Shown here: positions 45,927 to 64,000 of the stretch, in pieces
Position numbering within the stretch: the stretch's first letter is position 1
How the letters are laid out: each line of letters opens with the position of its first letter
The notes under the pieces: generated by a model
Database searches by the model: none
Told to the model about the DNA's origin: nothing
Seen by the model: the letters and a program-made list of their open reading frames with translations, nothing else
Translations under genes and position numbers: made by a program
Assembly (NCBI GenBank): GCA_004335635.1
Contig: QAXH01006441.1
Span: 1-64,000, forward strand
Reading direction: 5' to 3'
DNA length: 64,000 nucleotides
From: Chloromonas sp. AAM2
Lineage: Eukaryota; Chlorophyta; Chlorophyceae; Chlamydomonadales; Chlamydomonadaceae

Positions 45927-46392
45927 AGAACATGACGGAGAGTGCACTCCTGACGAAGCACATGAAATGCGTTCCTGGCCTTCCTGAGTTTTTTCTTCGC
46001 AGTTTGTTGGGTCTTTTTAGTAGAGGCTCCCTACAGGTGCCAGAGCTGCGTGTGCCAGAGCTTGTTGCAGAAGCAATTCTTGTAGCGTTAGAACCAGGTG
46101 CTTGACATTCAAATAGACGTTGCCCAAAGAGTTACTCTTTGACGTAGGATTCTTGAACGACGTAGGAAGTCTGCGTAAATAAGTGGGCCTACTATTTGCA
46201 ACGGTCCCACGTACAGAGGCAAAGGCAACTCTGGTCAGTACGGCTGAAGCTGTGCATGTGCAAAACTTACTGGGCTCACGGGCACGTATCACACCCTCTC
46301 GACATGCATATCAAGAGCCCCTCCGCTGTCTCCGGCATGGGGACGCGTGCCAGCTCGGACCTTCGCCAGGCTGTTCGGTGTTAACATCTCAC

Positions 46393-46686
46393 TCAGCACG
46401 CTGTATGGAAGCATCCCGCTCGTCTTGCAGGCGTTGCACTTGGCTGTAGTTGACCCAGCTCCGCTGCATGTGCATTGCGCATGGCTACGCCCAGGCGGAC
46501 GGCCATGGACTGAAGCTCGGACGCAAGCATCGGCCCGTCCTGCGACAGGGCAAGAGCATGGACTGCAGCCACGGAGCCCTGCTGCCGTGCCTGGACTGCT
46601 GCTGCAGTGCTGGGGCCCGTCTCATTTCCTGCTGCTGGAAGTGCTGCATGCACACGAGCCTCCGCTGCAGCTACAGCAGGCTGCAT
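46393..46686 (-). CDS. Hypothetical exon, alanine-rich helix
   Basis: The frame after a plausible acceptor reads MQPAVAAAEARVHAALPAAG and later ALSQDGPMLASELQSMAVRL. Composition is clearly coding-like, with strong amphipathic helix character. The other strand frame looks like its shadow. No family recognised and no certain partner exon; the inverted-repeat exon ends at 46829-47050 may be related. Confidence 0.35.
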   Translation of the reverse strand: MQPAVAAAEARVHAALPAAGNETGPSTAAAVQARQQGSVAAVHALALSQDGPMLASELQSMAVRLGVAMRNAHAAELGQLQPSATPARRAGCFHTAC

Positions 46687-46828
46687 CTGATGCCTGCTGG
46701 GTCATGCAGTTGCACTGTGGGGTCATGTGCGCAGGCAGCAGAGGAGATGTTGAGTGGCGCGCTCACGCGGCCAGTGCTGCCATAGGTGCATGAATGCTTG
46801 ATGTGCTTGAAATGGAAAAACACAGACT

Positions 46829-47050
46829 GATTTCTCACCTTGATACGATGTCCGTGCTAGGGACCGCTGGTGCTGGTGCGCCCCTTGTCTGTTCTGGTGT
46901 CAGCTTTCTGCAACCATCAAGCCGGCTTTGATTTGAGTGCTCAGTACTGCAGACATGGGTCGCAGCAGCACCAAAGCAGACGTGGGGCGCAGCCTCACCA
47001 GCGTTGCCTCGCAGTCCCTAGCATGGACATCGTATCAAGGTGAGAAATCA
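46829..47050. repeat. Inverted duplication carrying an exon end and splice donor
   Basis: The arm 46829-46898 (minus sense) and the arm 46971-47050 (plus sense) share GGACATCGTATCAAGGTGAG and about 50 further bases. The plus arm lies in a frame starting MGRSSTKADVGRSLTSVASQ. Both arms end at the same GTGAGA donor-like site, facing outward from a spacer of about 72 bp. Confidence 0.75.
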
Positions 47051-47711
47051 TGATTCTCTCTTCTCTACTTCGCCCAAGCGCCTCCGGCTGAGGTCGAGCC
47101 TCATGCCCATCTCCAGCGCCTCCGAGGCCATAAGGATAAATCCAATTCTTTTGTCTGTATTTCTTAGCCTGCAGTCTGGCACGCAGGGAAAGCCGTTTGC
47201 ATCAGGCAACGTTACACTCGGCCCCCGTACAATACTACCATGCTAGTACAACTTGCAGTTGGTTCTCTGACTGTTGCTGTTCTACCAAAAGCAAACCTTG
47301 TACAAAAGAAGCATATAATTATATAAGCATAGCGACACCCATGTGCATACCTCATGGTTGTCAAAAGAGGCCAGGATAAACGAGAAATGCAAATGCTGGA
47401 TTATGGCGCCTGGGAACAGAATGATCAATAAAATAATCGTTGACATCTGCAGTTCAGTGGACAGTGCTCATAGTGGACCATAACTCGATCAACAGCAAGC
47501 AATGTTTGGTACATATTTTTAGTATACAGCCATACGGCAAGCTTGCAACATCTAGGCTGTCACCCCGCAGCTTGCGCCTTTCTCACGGACGGTTCTTCCA
47601 AATACTTGGTGCTTCCGAACAATTCTGCTTGCAAACACCTGTTGCTTGCCAACACTTTTAAACACAAAGTGGGGTATGTGTTGTGATGGTGTAACCTTTT
47701 ATAGCAGTTGA
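47051..47711. other. Spacer / 3' flank of the beta-galactosidase gene
   Basis: AT-richer, no gene seen. It probably includes the beta-galactosidase 3' untranslated region. Confidence 0.4.
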
Positions 47712-58586
<10,875 letters not shown>

Positions 58587-58863
58587 GACGACAGGTGGGC
58601 CCGGCTAGCCGGGTGGTGCAGTCAGCCGTGGGTAATTGCGGGTATGACGATGGATTAGAAGTTTCGGGACGAAACTGAGCTTAGGTGCGTGGATAACGAA
58701 ACGAGTGAAATCTGTGATGTATGACGTGAAACCCGACAAACGGCTATAAGAAGACTCCTGGGCTGTCATGAGCGTCGCACAGTACGCATTCTGATACACC
58801 TGCACTTGATATCTTATTAATAAACATCTTAAGAGCCAATCAAGGTTCCGTTCTTCCAAAGAA
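58587..58863. promoter_or_regulatory. Head-to-head promoter region of beta-galactosidase and CP12
   Basis: Only 277 bp separate the two start codons, so the promoters must be shared or overlapping, including both 5' untranslated regions. An AT-rich word (TATTAATAAAC) lies about 50 bp before the CP12 start. No defined element was recognised. Confidence 0.5.
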
Positions 58864-59828
58864 ATGGCCATGATCGCTTCATCCCACCGCGTGGCACAGG
58901 CAGCAGTAGTCCAGCGGCCTCGCGCTTCCGTGCGCCCAGCCCGTGCTGTATTTGTGCGGGCTACTCCTCAAAAGAGCCTAGACGCCCAACTAAAGGTGAG
59001 TGTCTTGCGTCACCGCCTTTCACAGCAAAACCCCGAGACATCGAAACCGGAACCTCTGGAAGGCCTGGATCAGGCCAATACAGCATGATCTGCCAGCCTG
59101 AATGATTGGATTCAGACGCAGTATGCCAGCTCCTACGCCTTGCCCAAGTCATCTCACCAGTCCAATGAGTTCTCACCCGGTGCAGGAAGCGCTTGAGGCC
59201 GCCGAACGAGACTGCGGCGAGAAGGGCGTGAAGAGCAAGGTACGTGGTGGTCTCACTGGCGTCTAGTGCGCAGCTGACAAGACGTCCATTGATGACAATG
59301 GGTAGGGAGTAGGGTTTCGTGCCGGAGGTTTGTGTGCATTGCATCAAACATTCCTGTTCGAGCGATGCCGAACGTATCGCTGTGAGTCGTCATGCGTCCT
59401 CAAACAATGCTGCATGGGCACAGCGAAAATGGACAAGGCATATCATTCTAGAATTGTTTGATCTGCGCACTGCAATGACACGATGTGAATGTCTGTGCAG
59501 GACTGTGAAGTTGCATGGGACCAGGCAGAGGAGATGTTGGCAGCAAAGTCCCACCGGAAGGTAGGTGCATCACGCCAGCTTGATATGGCTGAGTGTATGG
59601 GGCATGGAGCTCGCAAATGTTTGCTGTCGACAGTTCAGCCCGTCAATGCTATTATGCTGACAACCACATGCAAGGCTGAAGGTGGAGCAACATGAAGTCC
59701 ACTGATACCACTGATAAGAATTGTGTCATGCACTTGTGCAGGTTAACTCACAGGAGAACTCTGACCCTCTTGAGGCATACTGCAAGGACAATGAAGACGA
59801 GGACGAGTGCCGCATGCACGATGTTTGA
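58864..59828 (+). CDS. CP12: CP12, chloroplast regulator of the Calvin cycle
   Basis: Four exons in phase: 58864-58995, 59186-59239, 59501-59560, 59742-59828, giving 110 residues. CP12 is a small disordered plastid protein that, when oxidised, ties up glyceraldehyde-3-phosphate dehydrogenase and phosphoribulokinase and so shuts down the cycle in the dark. The first about 35 residues are a Ser/Arg/Ala-rich transit peptide. The core signature AWDQAEEMLAAKSHRK matches the family AWDxVEELSAAxSH motif. All four redox Cys are present: RDCGEKG and DCEVAWD form the N-terminal pair; AYCKDNEDEDEC holds the C-terminal pair. The protein ends CRMHDV, close to the usual CRxYD end that enters the GAPDH site. 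It is transcribed divergently from the beta-galactosidase gene. Confidence 0.96.
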
Positions 59829-60232
59829 GATGTTACTCCATTCTAGAAAATGACAAGCGCAGCCAGCGTGGCCGCCATGCAAGCGGGGCTGTGAACGGCA
59901 TCAGCTGAGTTTTTTGAAGATCCTTTCTGTGACCGCTGCAGGTGTTTTTCAGCAGGTTGTGCCAGGTAGTGGTGTTGCACACCCTAGGCACTCGTCAGGA
60001 TGATAGCATCCTGCAAATGTCGAACGTTTAAGAAGTGTGATATACCAAATCATTAGTGCTCATCTGCCTGCATGCCCTGTCTGAGGCTTAGTCAGGAGCC
60101 GTCAACATTGCTATGAATTCCTTGTGTCTTATCACCAGAGTGTATGACGTTTGCCTTTGTTATCTCTGGATTTTGCGTTCAAGAGCAGACATGTTATCGA
60201 TCACACTGTACGGATAGTGCCAGGACGCACTT

Positions 60233-60237
60233 GTAAA
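60233..60237 (+). terminator. Possible TGTAA polyadenylation signal
   Basis: TGTAA, the usual poly(A) signal of green algal nuclear genes, occurs about 400 nt after the CP12 stop. Short motif, so weak evidence on its own. Confidence 0.35.
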
Positions 60238-60239
60238 CA

Positions 60240-62252
60240 AACATTATGAGGGTGGAGTTGAGTCATGACGGTGTCTGTGCTGCGAATGAGTCAAAATGCA
60301 AGTTGTGAAAGGAACTTTTCGTTGGCCAACTCTGATACGGATCTGACTGCACTACATCAGCAGTGGGGTAACTCAGCACAGTGTTGCAGACTCTCAATGC
60401 ATTCCGGAAAACTGTGAAGAAAAATGTGAATTGTACACAAACTAGGCGAGAAGACTGCAGAAGCATACTAGACCTTTTATACCCAATCTGCCGGAACTGG
60501 TCAGGATGTGAGCTTGAAATGTGGTCATGAAATGATGATCTAATCAAAATGTGATCGTTCAGTTTCTTCTACTATCCCACCAGCTGAAACAATTGGGCAT
60601 ATTACAATCAGCCATTGTATTAGTCAAATGGATAATGTGGGTCAGCTCACAGAACACCGAGCTGCCGTCCAACCAAGAACTGCAGCCTCTCTTTGAAATG
60701 CAGCCTGGGATGTGTACAGGAGATGGGGAAGGAACGAGGACACAATGTTTTACCATTGTCCATCTACAGCTTGTGACAGCGGAACAAATTACCACTTTAC
60801 TTGAAAATGGCACTCTCCTGGCGTCCATCCCATGCCAGCCATGGCAATGCTGTCTCTGCCTGCTGGGTGGCTGGTACTTGACCACTTGACTAGCTGGCCG
60901 GCTGCTACTTCGTTGTGGAGGTGCAACGTGATACCGACTTTAGTATTACTTGGCAGGCCAGGACACACTGACACCCCAAAGCAACAACCAGCACCAGCAG
61001 CATTCCGAATTACAAGGCAACATGACAGTTAGGAGAAAGCCGGTTGGCTAGTTGGCAAGTGACGGCAGCCTGCATTCTTGTCAGCACGTCATGCTTGCAG
61101 GCACTCTACAGAGAGCGGCGAGATGCGCATGGTCCTATCTGTGACCTGGTCCATGTAAGCAGTCCTCTGTGAGGAAAGCACGTCACCAGTCCTGGATAAC
61201 CCTACTATGCTAACTCACAAGCAATCCACTAAACCTTGAGGCGCACAACAAGCAGTGCAGTTGCTGCCATGGCCATGAGGACTACATGCCAGCAGGTCCT
61301 GTACAACACACCCACACTGGCCTAACAAGCTGAAGAAAGTAGCCCGCTGTGCTAGTTGGCATAAATGCAAAACGCACTTTAGGGCAGCCGCTCCCACACT
61401 ATTCCTGGTACACACGCCAAACAGAAAAGGAGGAGAAGGGAGACATCAGACAGTGTCTTACCCAACACGACAATAAACATGTTCTTTGGCAGATGGTATT
61501 CTACAGTGCACTTCATGTCAGTCACTCAGCACTGGAGTGAGCATGCTGGTGTGTTCAACTTCCAACGCAACCAAACTCATCAGAGAAAAACGTTTATGGA
61601 CCGGGTCTTGTGCACAAAGTGTACTGTACCACCCATCCATGCCGTCTACAACGCACTGCCACTCTTTGACTGCCAGAGTGCAAGGGGCCATGGGAAGGCA
61701 CGCCGCATGGCCAGTGCAACCGTAGCCTCACCATGCACCTAATGCCTGAGCTGGCGGCATGGTTAGATCACTCCCTGCATTGGTTTTCGGTTCACCAGCT
61801 GTCTATCCTTTCCAATTATCAATTGCGTCTAGAGAACATTGGTCACGATGAATCGGGGCCAGAGAATACGCTTGCAGGTTTGTTCAGCTGTGAAAGCATT
61901 GCCCTTGGCCCAGTCAAGAGGAAAATGATGCTGACACTGCATAGCATGTGTCATTCAACTGCTGTCCGTGAGTTCGTGTCAGGACATACAGTTCTCAGTG
62001 CACGCAGGCGGTCTATGCGTAATGGACATGGGTGCAACACATCGGACACACAATTGGGATGGTGGCAGATTGGCAACTATCAGCAATGAAATAACTTCTG
62101 CCGCTTTTTCCTTGCCAAGCTATTAATCCATGTAGCAGTACAACTCTCCTGTCAAGCTGTCACCCGGCATGTGCAGCGTCTGAATGGTACAAACACTTAG
62201 ATCGCAAAGGACGCGCATCAGCATTTCATCTTGTTGTCATTGCCATGTGCCT
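60240..62252. other. Spacer with no gene recognised
   Basis: AT-richer sequence between CP12 and the gene ending at 62253. Open frames of about 100 codons at 60551-60889 and 61733-62089 lack protein-like composition and splice context. Part is probably the 3' flank of the right-hand gene. Confidence 0.45.
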
Positions 62253-63476
62253 CTATCTTACCCAACTTGATGCTAGATGTGCCTCTAGGAAAAGCAGTTC
62301 GTCCAGCATTGGCAGCAAATCCGACACTCGCTCATCGTCTGTCTGAGTCGCACCCTCTCCCTGGCTAAGGATGTAGGATATCTCGCTAACAAGGAAGCTG
62401 TAGCTGTGGCCTGGGTCAGCCCACCCGTCAAGGGACCTGCCTACCGCACTACCTGTCCACAGGCCGCTGCCGGGCGGCTGCTCCTGCTGCAACTGCGCAG
62501 CCCTAACTGCCTGCAAAGCCTCACTCAGCACGCCAGCACCTAACTGCTGCTCTAGCTGCTGTCGTAGAGAAAATGCACGGCTGGCAGGCAATGAGATGCC
62601 TCTGTCCGTTCCGCCGGTTGCGGCCGCCACATCCTGTGCTGGTGTGCAGGGCCGCACTGCAGCAATGGCAGCTGGTGCGTCCTGCTGCAAACTCTTGTCA
62701 CCAGGCATAGGCTGCTTCCAGCTGTCCGCCAAAGGCGTAGCATGGCTCGCAATTGGTGGCAGGCGACCAGGGCGCATCATGCTCCCAGCAATGGCGCTTG
62801 CTACGATCCAATCGCCAGTTTCCTGCATAGGGTGCTCCTCGACAATCCCTGCCAGGGGTGGGGCTTCGGCCACAGGTGCACCGCCCGGCCCTACGAGGGC
62901 TGGAACCTCACTAGCCGCAGAGCTGCTGCTTGTGTAACGTCTGTAAACCATGCGTCCGGGGTTTGGACCCGCAGCTGTGGCAGGTTCACCCCAGGCAGGC
63001 TGAACAGCACCCTGAAAGCCTGCCGAAGGCAGGGCGCCAGCCAGCCAAGAAACGTCTGCATTGGCGCCACCTGTCACTCCTGGCTCCACTTCGCTCCACC
63101 CGCTTGCATCCGTTTCTCTCTGCTCAGTGCGTTTCACCGCTGGCCGCCTGAAGCTTGCTGTCATCATCCTTGCATCCGGCGCTATGTCCCCGTACCCACC
63201 GCCTGTGGTGATGGCCCAGGCAGCGTGGGCTGCAGCGGCGGGTAGGGGTGCGAGGACGCTGGGTGGTGCTGGCACGAGCCCTGCTACCTGGTGAGTCAGC
63301 AGCAGCAGCTCCAATGCGGGTTCGGCCCTCCCTACAGGAACAACCACACAGGTGACGTTGCTGCGTGGGGACGAAACGTCAAGCGAACTAATGCAGCTGT
63401 GCACAATGGAGCTGTGCACAATGCAGCTGTGCACAATGGGCACAATGCAGCTGAGGCACGGTGCGAAGAAGGGCAT
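62253..63476 (-). CDS. C-terminal part of a large protein, possibly NEK-kinase-like tail
   Basis: A long open exon ending at the TAG near 62253. Most of it is Pro/Ala/Ser-rich and looks disordered. The last about 100 residues are ordered: SLRQQLEQQLGAGVLSEALQ, a gap, SEISYILSQ, then DLLPMLDELLFLEAHL. That pattern resembles the small helical tail of plant and algal NEK (NIMA-related) kinases (LRxxLExxLG ... LLPLxxQLIxxE), but no kinase domain is in the window, so this is a weak assignment. The stretch coding VHSCIVHSSIVHSCI near the 5' end comes from a short tandem repeat (63400-63450) and is probably intronic. Upstream, 63830-63690 encodes VNVFAARPGKGVKYAELALL on the same strand, probably an earlier exon. 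The gene continues beyond the right edge. Confidence 0.45.
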   Translation of the reverse strand: MPFFAPCLSCIVPIVHSCIVHSSIVHSCISSLDVSSPRSNVTCVVVPVGRAEPALELLLLTHQVAGLVPAPPSVLAPLPAAAAHAAWAITTGGGYGDIAPDARMMTASFRRPAVKRTEQRETDASGWSEVEPGVTGGANADVSWLAGALPSAGFQGAVQPAWGEPATAAGPNPGRMVYRRYTSSSSAASEVPALVGPGGAPVAEAPPLAGIVEEHPMQETGDWIVASAIAGSMMRPGRLPPIASHATPLADSWKQPMPGDKSLQQDAPAAIAAVRPCTPAQDVAAATGGTDRGISLPASRAFSLRQQLEQQLGAGVLSEALQAVRAAQLQQEQPPGSGLWTGSAVGRSLDGWADPGHSYSFLVSEISYILSQGEGATQTDDERVSDLLPMLDELLFLEAHLASSWVR

Positions 63477-63689
63477 ACCCTATGAAGCTAGCTGACACGC
63501 ATCACGCATGTGGCCAGCAAAAGATAAGGAGGCTACTGCAAGAGAACAGTTGACAACTATACGTGGAATGTCGGTTGGTTATGTGCGCATGCAGCGTTAC
63601 GTGCTGGGCCTGCTTGAGTGGGGCCAGAGCGGCATCCCAGCGGCACCTACCCAGAGCATGTGTGCCATGTGCATGGGCGGCCGTCACAC

Positions 63690-63830
63690 AGGCAGGCCCA
63701 GCACGTTCGCTTGCCGCTGGAGCAGCGCTAGCTCTGCATACTTGACCCCCTTGCCTGGACGGGCAGCAAAGACGTTTACAAACACGGCGTGACTTTCAGC
63801 CACCGGTTCCCTTCCATCCTGGGCCAAAGC
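63690..63830 (-). CDS. Probable upstream exon of the right-edge gene
   Basis: The frame AQDGREPVAESHAVFVNVFA continues ARPGKGVKYAELALLQRQAN to a GTGTGA donor. Coding-like composition on the same strand as the exon at 62253-63476. Family not recognised. Confidence 0.4.
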
Positions 63831-64000
63831 ATGACTAACTCTGACTTCTGATCAGCTGGCCCGGTGCACACAAATGACGTGCTTGTAACCCGGGACAGAA
63901 TGCCTGACTCATGGCATGTGAGAACTTCAGCAACGAAGAACTGGGCCTTGCGCAACCAGCTCTTCAGAATTCAGGGTTAGTCATGCTTTGGCCCAGTGAA

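Noticed and set aside
60551..60889. 112-codon plus-strand open frame downstream of CP12
   Set aside because: No motif, no splice context and a similar-length frame on the opposite strand; treated as chance.

Overview
The window is nuclear DNA of a chlorophyte green alga. Every recognisable gene is split by many short GT-AG introns of about 80-500 bp. The gene content is algal: the Calvin-cycle regulator CP12, and glycerol-3-phosphate dehydrogenases (GPDH) fused to an N-terminal HAD phosphatase, an architecture known from Chlamydomonas and Dunaliella. Introns and spacers are full of minisatellites, dispersed repeats and decayed transposons. No prokaryotic operon structure is present.

Layout. 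1-2853 (-): N-terminal part of a Golgi pH regulator/GTG-type membrane protein, running off the left edge. 5637-6275 (+): a small, probably organellar, single-pass membrane protein with a coiled-coil tail. About 6900-9234 (-) and 9635-11510 (+): poorly defined hypothetical exons. 12578-13184: a MITE-like element with terminal inverted repeats. 14037-16586 (-), 19492-23809 (-), 26991-31729 (-) and 34185-40598 (+): a cluster of four related genes, called A, B, C and D here. B, C and D encode full phosphatase-GPDH fusions of about 690-720 residues. A encodes the phosphatase alone but keeps the C-terminal tail that follows the dehydrogenase in D. 42142-45926 (+): an equilibrative nucleoside transporter family protein. 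47712-58586 (-): a LacZ-type (GH2) beta-galactosidase in about 20 exons. 58864-59828 (+): CP12. 62253-63476 (-): C-terminal part of a protein that may be NEK-kinase-like, continuing to the right.

Function. The fused enzymes would turn dihydroxyacetone phosphate into glycerol in one polypeptide: the dehydrogenase makes sn-glycerol-3-phosphate and the phosphatase removes the phosphate. In green algae this supports osmotic glycerol production and supplies glycerol-3-phosphate for lipid. Gene A may add phosphatase capacity. CP12 controls Calvin-cycle flux, and beta-galactosidase releases sugar from galactosides; placing these near the glycerol cluster is an observation, not a demonstrated unit.

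The most unusual material is (i) the glycerol-gene cluster, with domain loss, local near-identity between B and C, an extra intron in D and an antisense relic exon inside D; and (ii) several degenerate fragments between the genes that resemble the C-terminus of Fanzor/TnpB-type RNA-guided nucleases, accompanied by a dispersed hairpin-bearing repeat.
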